From contig OX345636.1 of NCBI GenBank assembly GCA_947044365.1, forward strand, positions 22,849,466-22,913,465: DNA of 64,000 bases. The letters run 5' to 3'. This DNA comes from Petrosia ficiformis. Lineage: Eukaryota; Porifera; Demospongiae; Haplosclerida; Petrosiidae. The stretch's first letter is position 1. Every line of letters starts with the position of its first letter. The notes under the pieces are model-generated. The model was given only the letters and a program-made list of their open reading frames with translations, was not told the DNA's origin and did not search any database. Made by a program: the position numbers and the translations under genes. This document shows positions 53,761 through 64,000 of this stretch, one piece after another.

Positions 53761-55149
53761 TAAAATCAGATTTGCATGTGAAAAAAGTTGGTTTGCTGAA
53801 CAGGAAAACTTATAATCTCAACAATTAGAATAGAATATACAATACTGTAGCAATAAATATAATTTTTTAAAGAAGGGTACTTTTCTTTTTAAGAAGGCAT
53901 CTGTAAAAGATAACAGTTTAATAATTGAACAAAACTCTTGAAATTGTATACATTATTGTCTATATACACTATATACATATTTTCACAATCACTTAGCACC
54001 CCTTGTAGAAACAATCTTCCTTATTTGTAGTATCTGTGTCGGTTATTTTGTTACATTTTAGAATATGGACTTTGCAAAACACTGTGAACATTTCCCTCAA
54101 AATTTTGACCACGATTGGAAGAATTAGTTGATGAACTTCCAGATCTCTCAAAAAACAAAATATACGATGCACACATAAATTGAGTTTCTACAATAATAAC
54201 TTTATATGACAGTGCATACAAAATGCATATCCAACTTTGCCTCCCAGATCTCCTTATACACCTAGTGTATCGTCAGAACTCAAATAACCTGTTTTAAAAG
54301 CTTCCATAAGTACTACACGTGGTGGGGTGGGGTGTGGTTACATTGCCAATTGCAAAACACGAAAATAAAATAATGAGAATGAACATTTCTTGTTTACAGA
54401 TTTTATGAACATTTTCACAAATGAAAATAACCCTCTGTATGATATATATGATTATAATCATTTATACCCTTTTAAATTTGTTAATATGATGATTATGCAG
54501 GTGCTGGTGCATAGTCTAGATGTGCTTATGGCCAGTTGAAAGGAGAATACTCAAAACATCTGAACAAGATGGTATACCTGCAACACAGGAGCTTCCTTCC
54601 ATTAATCTTACATAAAGACAAACAACTTTCCTCATAAGAAAGATCCATGTTCACCACCTGCTATAAAGACGATGACATACATGAACACATTCACTGCCAA
54701 ATATGCTGCTGCAAGTTCTAAAACAGAAAGAAGAAGAAAGATCCATGTTCACCACCTGCTTATTATAAAGACAATCACATACATGAACACATTCAAATGA
54801 GTTCTAAAAAAGTGGTCATAAAGCAATGTATGTTTTACAGAAGTTTCCCCATCATGACATAGTCTTTAACACACCTGTTGAACCCATGCATTTAGTCCAC
54901 ATACTTGGTGGTAATCAGGATTCAGTAAAAGTGAGACTAGAAGACAAAGCTTGAAAACGTTTTAAATCATCATCAGAATCTTTACTTCCAGCTGCGCCAT
55001 TTTCTTTTAGTAAGGAGAACTTCGGATACCAAATAGCAGATCAAATTGTCTTTATGTTGTTGACTGGAGGCGATGAGATCTTTTTGGTAGTTGTGGAATG
55101 AGGCTTTTTGTAGTGGGATAATGAAATTTTGCATTCGTGGGCTCTTAGA
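53761..55149. other. Unassigned AT-rich region
   Basis: A ~55-bp direct repeat (gaaagatccatgttcaccacctgct...agacaatcacatacatgaacacattc) occurs at about 54640 and 54735. No gene recognised. Confidence 0.45.
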
Positions 55150-55440
55150 TACCAATCAGAGAAAAACACGTTTAAAATGTGTGACATCATGTCCCGCCTT
55201 TACCATCAAGAAATAACTGAAGATATTGCTGATCTAGAAGTGGAAACACATCGTGTGTTAGCCCTGTTGGGAAGGAAATTTCCAGTATCACTTCACATGA
55301 TAGTGTTCCACGTATTACACCACTTACATTATAAGACAGTTTGGAGGACCAGTTTACGAATACTGGATGTATTCATTCATGGATAAATAGAAGGGTGAGG
55401 TTCCCTGAATCTACTGTCATGATAAAGAGATGTCATGCAA
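55150..55440 (+). pseudogene. DUF4218-like fragment (CACTA/EnSpm-type transposase C-terminus)
   Basis: MCDIMSRLYHQEITEDIADLEVETHRVL...FPVSLHMIVFHVLHHL, then (frame change) QFGGPVYEYWMYSF and SWINRRVRFPESTV. This is the HxxxHLPxxxxxxGPVxxxWMYPFER region known as DUF4218 in CACTA-type proteins. The ER of FER is altered and two frames are used. Confidence 0.6.
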
Positions 55441-55504
55441 ATCAGAAGTGGTACATCAATATTTTGTATAATGTATTACTACTATTTCCTTATTTCTTTC
55501 ATTT

Positions 55505-55790
55505 AGGTTTCTTTAGGAAGAGCAAAAACAAGAGTGGAGAAATGATAGAAATCTTAACACATCACCATACCAAGTATGTACCTTCAGTAAAAAAGAATAC
55601 AAACTTCTTTATAAAGAGTACTGGAGAAACCATTACATTCAAAACAGCAGAGTCACACACCATTCAGTTTGGTGGTGATCAACTTACAGTTGCTCGGGTA
55701 CGGTCTGCTATAAAAAAAATGTGGCAAATGGCGACAGTAATGCTGTTAAGGATTTATACCGGTGATTGAGGATTGGCATACCAAGCTGAG
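55505..55790 (+). pseudogene. Second DUF6589-type fragment
   Basis: THHHTKYVPSVKK, then TIQFGGDQLTVARVRSAI, the same signature as at 13.99-14.2 kb. The LEGLxPVxEDWH block is reduced to VIEDWHTK (about 55755-55780, shifted frame). It follows the DUF4218 fragment directly. Confidence 0.65.
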
Positions 55791-55799
55791 TCTTGTAGT

Positions 55800-57189
55800 G
55801 TAGTACTGTAACTTCTTATTAATATTACTCTGTTTCGTCTGGTGGTGAACATGGTACATTGTTCCAAATTTGAAACTTGTTAGAAAGGAGTAAAGTTAAA
55901 ACAAACCCATCTAAAGAAATGGTTTATATGAAGACTTTTTCATTACAGTGGTGAAAGGATTGATCGTATGTGAAACTGTGGAGACATGTGATCTGAAATC
56001 ATTTGATTCTACTTCTCCAAACCACGAAACAAGAGTGATACTCCTCAGACGAAACAAGAGTGATACTCCTCAGATTAGTGGTCTGGATGTGATTGATCCC
56101 ATTGCATGCCCTCGGCTTTCAAGAAAGTGCTGTACTTCTTCTAAATATTCATTGAGTTGATTTTTGGTGCAAGTTCAATTTCATCTTCTTCATCTTCTTC
56201 ATCTTGCATTGCACCTTCCACTGGCTACATTAGTATATTGAAAAAAATTATTGAGCGTACGTCTTCCACAGGACGATTGAGCACTTTCAAGTTAAAAAAA
56301 ATTATTATTATGTATAATAATCACAACAATCATGCATGCTAATTTGGGGGTTTGTCTGCCCTAGAGAATTCTGAGGTGGCCAGTACGTGTATTATATGGT
56401 AAATTCATTTGGGGAATAGTATTTTGTCTGCTATACAGAGGTGATCCGCTTCTCGGAGTCTGCTGTTGGAGGTTCCACTGTAATTATTACTGTAACTATC
56501 ATGAACAAAAATTTTGAAATTAACACATGCAGGGAGGCTCATGTTGGAGATGATCTAGTTTGTGAAAGACACAGGTACACTGTATAACTAAAGTAAGATG
56601 GTTATTGGGCATTTACCAAGATAGTTTTCCTGAATTTGTTCCTTGTTCTTGTGGAGCGGTGGCAGTATTGAGTGCACTATTAGAGGAAGTAAAAGATTTG
56701 CCTCAAGGAGGACCAGAGATCCCATGTTCTGTCTTAATTGTTGGGGAATCCAAAGATATACACAACAGAAACTGAAAAAGCTGATGAAGTAATTGATTTG
56801 CAATACTACTAGTGCAACAGTGATTTATTGAAAACTGAAACAATTGAGATATATGTATAAGTTATACACCGAGGTCAAGGTTGGATAAATCAGTAGAAAC
56901 CGTACCGAGATGTATAACCGTCTTCTACCATGAAACGCACGTGAAATATAGTATGATTTCACTAACCTAATATGGATTTCTGTGACTCCTTAAACAAGTA
57001 ACTGAGCTAGCATGTGGCAGACTTCCGGCTCCTCCTCCATTCCAGTATAAGGTGTGGCTCTTCCGGGAGCGCGCAGTCAAGACCAGCCCCACCCAACTAT
57101 CATATGTCAGTTTACTATAGCCATGGTAGAAATATATATGATGGTTCATTGTCTGTCTCCTCTTCGTCCATGTCACACTAACATCAGAA
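55800..57189. other. Mostly unassigned region
   Basis: Contains the 25-bp duplication, a CTT/CAT-rich stretch (56175-56205) and short unrecognised frames. Confidence 0.4.
56024..56073. repeat. 25-bp perfect tandem duplication
   Basis: acgaaacaagagtgatactcctcag occurs twice back to back. Confidence 0.95.
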
Positions 57190-57440
57190 TTGTTTCTCAC
57201 CATCTAAAGGTCCTGTTATCCCAGCTTTTATAAATCCATTTCTTATAAATTGTGGATTGTCAAGAAATGTAGTCTGTCATTTTAACCATTCACTTAGCCC
57301 CCAAGCTCCCTCATGACTGGTCAGCTGAAATGCACAGGCTGTAGCTCAATGGCATCAATGTCTTTTTCTTGAATCTGTTCTATTACTTTCTTGGAGTACC
57401 AGTGGTCAAATTTCCTCTTCAAAAACTCCTTTGCAGGTTT
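57190..57440 (-). pseudogene. C-terminal fragment of a pogo/jerky-type transposase
   Basis: Minus strand: FLKRKFDHWYSKKVIEQIQE (57435-57370), ELQPVHFS, then PVMREL and NPQFIRNGFIKAGIT (57250-57200). These match the end of DDE_1 transposases (RYxxWYAxxV...MKxLGAKWLV...NPxxIxNGFxxAGI). It could be the missing end of the protein type at 4924-5834. Confidence 0.5.
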
Positions 57441-58470
57441 GTTAACTGATATGTAGTGTTGCTTGGTAGCATGCAACATTATAGTTTGTTAAAAATGGCA
57501 TCACTGGATATTCAAGTTGTGAGGGTAGAAGGCCACAAAGAAATTGTGATTTTGTGCTGTGCCCTTTACTCACATGATGGCTCTTCGGGCTCTTTAAACC
57601 AGCTAGAATGGTGTTTCATCAAGAAGGCTACTCTACTTTTGAAGTTATGAAACATGTTCTGTGTAATGCTCAATGCAATGCATTAACTATTACTATGGTG
57701 GGAAATAAGAATCTATTAAATTTTGCCCGATCTGTGGATTCCAATTGAAGTTACATGGTCTTTCCTCCTCCCTCTTGAATCAAGGATGTGACCTTTAATA
57801 TGATGTGCATAGTCTCACAATATAAAACCATGTATAGTGATAAGTTGAGTGTTGCTAGTGTTGCTAGTGGTTGTGAAGGGTTATCAAGGGTTTATCAATA
57901 AGGTGTCAGAACTCATTGGACATCTTCAAGAATTTTACTCAGGTCATCTCTCAGAAACTCTTTGTTTCCTTGATCCCTGCTAGGCCTGGGCAGTACATTG
58001 ATATTCAGTTGCAATTCTATATTCTTTCGTATACTGCTAAATTTTGCATACCAAAATATATGGTTAATTAAATAATTTGTGCCACCACCCCACAGGTGTT
58101 TCAAATTAATGAAATCCAGGACATTTAGTTTCCGTGAATGAAATTTTGAAAAGTCCCTAACAACCAAAAGTCGCGCTTCATAGCAATGCAGTAAAAGAAG
58201 TATGCTATGAATATAGTTAAGACCACATCCTCAATAGGCGTTACTTAGAATCATCAAAGGTTTGGCGATGAGATTGTCTACTGTCTCTAGCGTGTTTCTT
58301 TCTCGAGATATATCAGTCAAAATTAGAAGAATATCTATGGATTTTTCAGCTTAGTTGTTACTTTTAACTCGTAGTGTAGTACTTAACATTTTTATGTATA
58401 AGTAAGGCTATCTGCCACGTTTTTTTTATCGCTCTCAAAAATGAGCGTTTTAAAAGAGATGATAATTGAC
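57441..58470. other. Unassigned region with a hAT-type end
   Basis: TAGGCCTGGGCAGTACATTGATATTC at 57981 resembles the hAT end at 53162. An open minus frame (57913-58167) overlaps it but is not recognised. Confidence 0.4.
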
Positions 58471-61123
58471 TTATGATTGACTTGTTTTCTTTCTTTTCTT
58501 GATTGGTGGTTGTAAGTCATTATTCTCAGAGTCTATACAAAGATGGTGCTCCTGCATGACTCGTTGAAGTCGGTCTTTCTTATTTGGTATCCCCAAATAA
58601 GATCTCTCAATAGAATTAAAAGAAGCATGAATGCTTTCTGCTCCCTGTTCTCCAAGAAAGCCCATTCCAAATTTCCATTCCGTTAGCTGAGGCACTAAGT
58701 GCTTATGCATCATGTGCATCTTTGGTGTAATTGATGCATTGGCAAAGGCTCCTTTGTAAAAGGACATAAACTGATCAATGGATGTCCCTACATGACGGAA
58801 GAAACATTGATTTTGTAAGTATAAATACTTCGATGAATATAAGCTAACTTAGTGTTGCTATGTCATCTAAATCAACTTGTTTTTTGTTGTAGTTTACATG
58901 ACAACTTGCCAGTAATGTCATCACTTTCAAAAATGTGTCTCTCATTGCTATTGTTTTAGGCACAAGTTCAGAAGAGATCTTGGTGGCTAGTTCAAAAGGT
59001 GCAGAACAGAGTGTGTTAGTATTATCAGCCTAGAATTGGGAAGTAAGTAGTCAGAGATGGTGGTACTAATTTTAGTCCCTGAATAATATGCTTGTCGTTT
59101 GACATTAAATGTGGACAGTGAAACATCCAGGCAATGAACAAATGGACCTTCACTCCTTTCAAACTTTTTGTTGGTTTTCTGTGTTACTGTTCTGATTTGT
59201 TTTTCCTATAAAGTCATATGAAATGTGTTCCACATGTAAATCAACTGAAAGTGTAAAAAGCAACTCACAATTTCTGTGATCAGCCTTTTATAGTAAAGTG
59301 CTGCATCCTGACAGGCTTTCAATTGAGTCGGATTTTGAAGTACTGTGAAAAGAGTTACTAGTTGTTCAGAAGCAGTTAACTCTTTTTTTGCGTCCTGTAG
59401 GTTAGTTTCTAACTGCCTCAGCTTCTCGCAGTTGGACCAGTACTCTTGAAATGAGTTTGAGGTCATTGTTTCATCAGTACCACTATAGGTTTGTGTTGCC
59501 AATGCCATATCTAACATGTGGCACTCATCTTCCAGCAACGAGAAGATACGATGGAACAAACCCAACGATACGTGTAATCCAGGTACACAGACCTACATCC
59601 ATGTAGATGTTATTGAGTGTAAAATATAATTACTGTATTAGATGTCACTGCTTAACTTGTGAAAGAGGAATATTGAACAGTGGTCGCCTTAGTGCATTAT
59701 TGAAACTCTTGACATTTCTGGCATTTCTGGGATTCCCCCCAGATTGAATGAATTTGTCGTGATCAGATATTATAGACTCCAGTGTTCTTGAGGGAAAATC
59801 ATTCTTGGTTACCAAACACCATAAACAGCAATGTCTACCTACATGTACATGTATAATAAAGAACACAAAATTTACTTTATGACACCATCCTGATATGAAA
59901 AGTTACCAGATGCTCCAGACAAGCCACATATGTTACAAAGAAACTCATAATCACCACTCAAGAACACTCGTATCTTCTTTCCACTTAATTAAGAAAGGTG
60001 ACACAGTATACAACACGTACATACACAATTTCAAAATATGCTAACCATTGTTCTTGCTGTAGCTCATCAACCTGATCTTCATATCTCTCAAGTGCAATGT
60101 GGAGATTGAAATACGAATCAGGTGCTTGAAAAGCTAAGAACACACATGTGTTATTCACAGCATTAGGGTTCTTAACATTTAAGATCTGGAAATTCATCTT
60201 GAAAGATGTGCCTCCCTTATCCCCACCGAGTTTAACCCAGATCTCATCTGCTGGAATGTTGTCATCATGCCAAGTGAGTTTGTTCAGTCTGAATGTGTGT
60301 GTGTGTGATTGAATGTAATTTTTTTTATGGCCCGTAGGGCCATCCCTATAATTGCTTTCCACGGGGTTGAATCTATATATATATATTCTTGTGTCACTTG
60401 CGCGACTATGCGTTGTATACGTAGTTAAGGAAGTTGCGTCATTCCCGGGGGCTCGATCTATTAATGGGCGTGGCGCGTAAAGCTACAGACCAGCCAGGAA
60501 GATTCAAAAAGGCAATATATAGGGATGTTTTTTTCTCTATATACACTTGTTTACACTTTATAGTTGCTATAATAATTATACAATTAACCTGTTGTTTTTG
60601 TCTAATAGATCAAAAATTTTGTTCTTTAGATGTGGCACGTACACTACAGGGGCTGGTTTGAGCTCTTCTCCTCCAGACTTCAATGGAAATGAAAACATTG
60701 CATTTTCTGCAATGAAATCATTATGGACAAGTGTAGCTGCCCTATGCCTGAGGCTTCTCTCACTGGCAATCTGTATCCCCCATACTTTCATCCACCTGTA
60801 CAGAACAATGACACACCTCATGACATGTATTATCATTTTACTTGCCTTCGCATCAATCTTAGTTTATTCCAGGGAATTTGTAGGTCTGCCTTCATAGCTA
60901 AGCTATGCTCAACACTAATATGAATAGAAGAAATAGATGTTACTAATTTCTCTCTTTCTTCTGCAGGTTGTTCTTGAAGCTCCGATTCAAACTGATCAGA
61001 GGAGCTGTTACCACTGATGAATCTACGAACATCAGCCAATTCTTGTGAACGACGTTGAAGTGTTTTTCGGGAAGCATGGCTGGATGGTATTTGTGGAGTT
61101 GGCACTTTAACATATTTCAGTGG
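58471..61123 (-). CDS. RAG1/Transib-like (or CMC-type) DDE transposase gene, spliced, 5' exon not found
   Basis: Exons by frame and splice sites: 61123-60846, 60795-60589, 60288-60046, 59983-59907, 59838-59657, 59592-59269, 59205-about 59050, 59029-58849, 58787-58471 (stop). Phases agree at all junctions except after exon 7, where a two-base frame change or unseen splice site is needed. Motifs in order: IPWNKLRLMRR|WMKVWG; WVKLGGDKGGTSFKMNF (60230-60205); RVFLSGDYEFLC...GLSGASGRHCCLWC (59970-59815, CxxC zinc pairs); RTLESIISDHDKF; MGFLGEQGAESIHASFNS (58660-58615). The D...D...E order, the CxxC pair after the second Asp, and the WxxE-like GxESxxxxFN end parallel RAG1/Transib (GDE...CxxC...GNESGNKLF). 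No start Met: the first exon should lie in 61124-61520 but was not identified. Confidence 0.6.
60289..60588 (-). other. 300-bp intron of the RAG1-like gene containing a Helentron insertion
   Basis: Donor AACAG|GTTAAT (60588) and acceptor CATTCAG|ACTGAAC (60289) join AAC AG|A CTG in frame. Most of the intron is the non-autonomous Helentron at 60327-60550. Confidence 0.75.
60327..60550 (+). mobile_element. Short non-autonomous Helentron in an intron
   Basis: The hairpin ATGGCCCGTAGGGCCAT (60327-60343), ATTGCTTTCCACGGGGTTG, the leader TATACGTAGTTAAGGAAGTTGCG, then CATTCCCGGGGGC and the end GGCAATATATAGGGATG are shared with 46539-46880 and with the 5' leaders of Helentrons C and D. Confidence 0.7.
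60796..60845 (-). other. 50-bp GC-AG intron
   Basis: CGAAG|GCAAGTAAAATG ... CTGTACAG|GTGGATG; splicing here joins LMRR to WMKVWG in frame. The donor fits the strong consensus known for GC introns (AG|GCAAGT). Confidence 0.7.
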
Positions 61124-61523
61124 CTAAAATGGAAAATACATGTTGTAATTTATTGGAGTATTCATTGTGGATCAATTGTAATTGTACATGTGAATGTATC
61201 AAGTAAAAATCAGGATTTAAACACACATGGAGATTTTTCATTTTTCACCAAAATCTCATTTAATAGGATATAAACTTGAAGTAGACAAAATTTCATACAA
61301 TTTGCATGTGGTGATTCAGTAGAATCATGTAAAATCTGAACATTACTCACAGTACCTTAATAGGCCATTTTAAAGCAATTTGCTTATCAGTGGAGTTATT
61401 TTAAGAACATTTTTGCATAATTACATAATTACAATGGTTAGCATTATGTAGTAGAATGGTTAAATGTAGCATAATTACAATGGTTAAATGTAGCAGTTTC
61501 ATAAAAGTTCACTTGGTTAAGTT
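61124..61523. other. Intergenic gap between the two minus-strand genes
   Basis: AT-rich, with a small repeat (taattacaatggttaaatgtagc, 61425-61500). The first exon and promoter of the RAG1-like gene would be expected here but no ATG exon could be assigned. Confidence 0.4.
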
Positions 61524-63230
61524 TTAAAGGAAGCTGAGACGCCGATCAGTTGGGATAAAGTCATGATACATCTGCTGTAGGTGCTTAAGCTTTGAATCAG
61601 TTAGTTGCTTCGTATTTCCCAAACTGTAATAGTTGCAATGGATAGAATGCAGAATCACACACTCGCTTATATCCATTCCTCGTAAAATATGAAGAGCTGA
61701 TTTTTCGTACTGTCCTGTGTGACACAGTTTACACTCTTTTGCTTCTACACTAGTACCATTAGTAGTGAAACTGAAATCATGCAGTGTTCGGATTCCAGGA
61801 AGTTTGGAGAATTGTTTGGCAAGTGGATTCCTCCAATCACATACTATTGCTGCATAAGGAGAGATGACTTCCTTAAGCTCCTCTGTTGTGAACACATCAC
61901 TTCGATTATATGACCGAGCAATTTTGCTGAACATAAGGTCAGGCGAAAATTTTGTATGACCAACAATTAGAAAGGATATTTAAAGAAAATCTATCCTCTT
62001 GTGCTGTACCATTTCATAAGCCCAACCCATCATGAAGAAATTTTTATTTGTGCTGGCTGTGTTGTCCATGAAGATATGGATACGACGAATCCAAACAGGT
62101 AATTTACTCACAAAATCAGTTAGGTAAGAGAGAGTATGATCGGTATTCTTTGGTCCTATGCGTTCATCAAATAAATATACTGTAGAAGCCTTCGAACCAT
62201 GATTAACTATGCCAAAAATGTCATGATTTAATTTCTGAAAGTAGTATGTGCTACCTGGTTGAGCAGACAACCCCCAATACGGCACTAGTTTACACATCTG
62301 GTAATCAACACTAATGACCAGGTTGAAGTTACTCTTTAACTCTGTCAACTTCACCTTTTCTCTTCTAGTCAATGATGACTTCTTCTCAAACAAAGCAATC
62401 TCTTCCCATTCTGCTGCACAATGATTGGTGACTTCTGTGGTTCTCCTGATTTTGCTGAGGGCTTTGGAGCTTGAATTGTAGAAAACTTCGGAAGAAAGTA
62501 TGATGTGGGGCCTGAAGAGTCAGCCGATCGTCCATTCGGCTGGGTATTAATGTCAACAAATTCAATAAAATTTTGATGTACAGTTGTTTTTGCTGAGTTA
62601 GACACCTTGCCAGCGTTCCTGTGCCTTTCGTGTGGGACTCGGACTTGAATCATCGTTGATGGATCCTCAGACCTCCACCATTTGTTGAAAGATATGTCTA
62701 AATGTGGAGGCATGAGAATAAAAGCACCAAGACCCTGCTTTTCAATGTCAGATTTTGCCATTTCAACAATGGGCTGCTGTGACTGAAGGCGTTTAATGTT
62801 ACGTTGCCGACTAATCCTATCTTTGGAAATTCCAAAAGCTAATCGAATACACTCACAGCAGTATAAATAATTTCCAAGGCTATCAAACATATTCTGTCTC
62901 AACCACTCATTTTGATTCACTAAATCTCGATAGTGAGTCATGTCAGATTTTTTGGGATGGGGGTTAATGGAAATCTTCCGTTTTAGCTCAGTGCCCTGAT
63001 GCACCATTCCCTTAAATGTATCAATATACCTTGATAACACAGGTTTACATTGAAGACAGATGCTGGTACTGCTGGTAATAGGGCTTTCACCAATGCTAGA
63101 GCTCCTCCTTGATTCTTTCAATGCTCTTTTGAGTACTGGAGTATGGTGGTGAGGTTTCCTGGCTCTCCCATCTAGGTAAGCATCCTTTCTCTGCGTGTTT
63201 TTTAGGCATGGCTGTTCAGCCGACAGCTGT
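61524..63230 (-). pseudogene. Second DUF7869-type transposon protein gene, broken
   Basis: From a possible acceptor near 63240: CKFEPAQLSAEQPCLKN..., a Cys pair (ICLQC, about 63055), YCCECIRLAFG (62850), VRVPHERHRNAGKVSNSAKTTVH...FIEFVDINTQPNGR (62640-62530), then a frame change near 62440, EWEEIALFEKK, LVISVDYQMCKLVPYWGLS (62310), IHIFMDNTASTNKNFF (62080-62030), a TAA at 61980-61982 and FLIVGHTKFSPDLMFSKIA (61970-61915), ending at 61524. VDYQ, MDN and GHTxxxxD correspond to the three acidic blocks of the gene at 33187-36518, so the same broad family but a different subfamily. One nonsense codon and one frameshift inactivate it. Confidence 0.65.
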
Positions 63231-63324
63231 GCAGGTTCAAACTTGCAATAGTGTTATTCTAATTAAAGCTCACTCAAAATGATGAACTAAAAATAGACTA
63301 TGACATCACTAGTGATGATGCAAT

Positions 63325-63399
63325 AATGCAAACTGTAATATTATCAGAGTTGCCAAATGCAACCTGCATTTGGCTACTCTGATAATTATAGTTTGCATT
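63325..63399. repeat. Imperfect 35-37-bp inverted repeat (hairpin)
   Basis: AATGCAAACTGTAATATTATC... (63325-63361) pairs with 63365-63399 around a 3-nt loop (ACC), with one gap and two mismatches. Confidence 0.85.
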
Positions 63400-63499
63400 T
63401 AATGCATGAAATCTATACCATATCTGAGAATCTTTTCTCTACAAGTAGGCAAATCTTTAAGAGCTGTTTTCTCCTTTTAGTTAAATGTGTTTTAATCCT

Positions 63500-63800
63500 G
63501 AAATTTACTTGATGCGTTCACACATAACTTACCTTTCCGCCGGTACGGATTCTAATTTCGTTTTCTGTGACAATCAGTGTTTTAGAAATCTCAGAGTTGA
63601 TCCCTCCAGGTTTTGGCTGCACAATGAACTGTGTGCACTTGCTGTTGGTGTGTCTTGTGAGATCTACCAGTCGTGTTACCTTTCCACGTAGATCACAAAG
63701 AACGGACAAACCTTTCAAAACTCTGTAATGTAGATCGTCAACTCTGGAGACATCAGTTGTTGTCAGAAGATGGTATGTGTCACATGATGGGCATCGGGTG
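63500..63800 (-). other. Possible upstream exon of the DUF7869-type gene
   Basis: A minus-strand frame is open from about 63800 to 63518 (RCPSCDTYHLL..., CDLRGKVTRLVDLTRH). It has a CPxC start and lies upstream of 63230 on the same strand, but no splice pairing could be established and no family is recognised. Confidence 0.25.
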
Positions 63801-64000
63801 GATTGAGAAGACTCTATCCAGTGATGAAGACAGAATGAACAGGTTAGTGATCTGCAGGATAGTTTGATTGGACTGTTTAATGTGTTGTCACAAATAGAAT
63901 TAGCCTTCCCCCCTTTTTAAGAGTATTATAGATGTCACAAGTATGGCAAAAGACACTGTGAGGAAACCACTCAAACACTTCTACAGAGTGAATGTACATT

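Noticed and set aside
56024..56160. 70-residue ORF at 55948-56160 as a gene
   Set aside because: Contains a 25-bp tandem duplication, has no family match and lies in debris; not supported.
1..64000. CRISPR array, bacterial operon or prophage
   Set aside because: No regularly spaced direct repeats, no ribosome-binding-site pattern or operon spacing; spliced genes and eukaryotic transposons throughout. The ParB and methyltransferase-like motifs sit in an intron-containing gene.

Overview
This window looks like repeat-dense nuclear DNA from an early-branching metazoan. A demosponge is the best guess. It is AT-rich, and its spliced genes have short GT-AG introns (about 50-90 bp) plus a few longer ones. 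It carries a mix of transposon families common in sponges and cnidarians: Helentron/Helitron, Crypton, DUF6589, ULP1-PHD and RecQ-like repeats, Tigger/pogo, ISXO2/Merlin-like, hAT, Gypsy and Penelope-like elements. No conventional single-copy host gene could be recognised. Almost every coding stretch is, or looks like, mobile-element protein. The host assignment is inference.

Layout. 1-5.8 kb: decayed Penelope-like RT, hAT, a LINE, a HECT-like fragment and a pogo/jerky-type DDE transposase. 5.9-14 kb: two Helentron copies (A, B; minus strand, PIF1 helicase half) separated by a ULP1-PHD pseudogene. 14-19.3 kb: DUF6589 fragment, RecQ-like helicase pseudogene, a third Helentron fragment (D) and an internally deleted Tc1/mariner. 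19.8-24.7 kb: a very young Gypsy LTR retrotransposon with an ATTAC target duplication, inserted into an older Gypsy integrase. 24.9-28.9 kb: Helentron C (plus strand, Rep half), which with the following DNA forms an inverted duplication of 8.7-14 kb. 29.2-36.8 kb: a 7.58 kb DNA transposon sitting inside that inverted arm. 37-58 kb: a graveyard of ankyrin, RecQ, LINE, SINE, Crypton, hAT, Tigger, ISXO2, MULE, CACTA-like and DUF6589 fragments, with several hairpins and tandem repeats. 58.4-63.9 kb: a spliced RAG1/Transib-like transposase gene and, upstream on the same strand, a second DUF7869-type gene that is broken.

The most notable object is 29211-36790. It has terminal inverted repeats, a perfect 8-bp target-site duplication (tagaaaac), and an empty-site sequence available from the other arm of the inverted duplication. 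It holds two divergent multi-exon genes, both open end to end when spliced. One encodes a predicted 797-residue protein with a DUF7869-like (RNase H/DDE-like) core. The other encodes a predicted 835-residue protein combining a ParB-like motif with a C-terminal DNA-methyltransferase-like SAM motif. ParB-methyltransferase fusions are a bacterial and phage architecture, so this pairing inside a eukaryotic cut-and-paste-type element is the strongest candidate here for an undescribed system. The second is the RAG1/Transib-like gene at 58.5-61.1 kb. All family names come from motif recognition by eye, without database searches.
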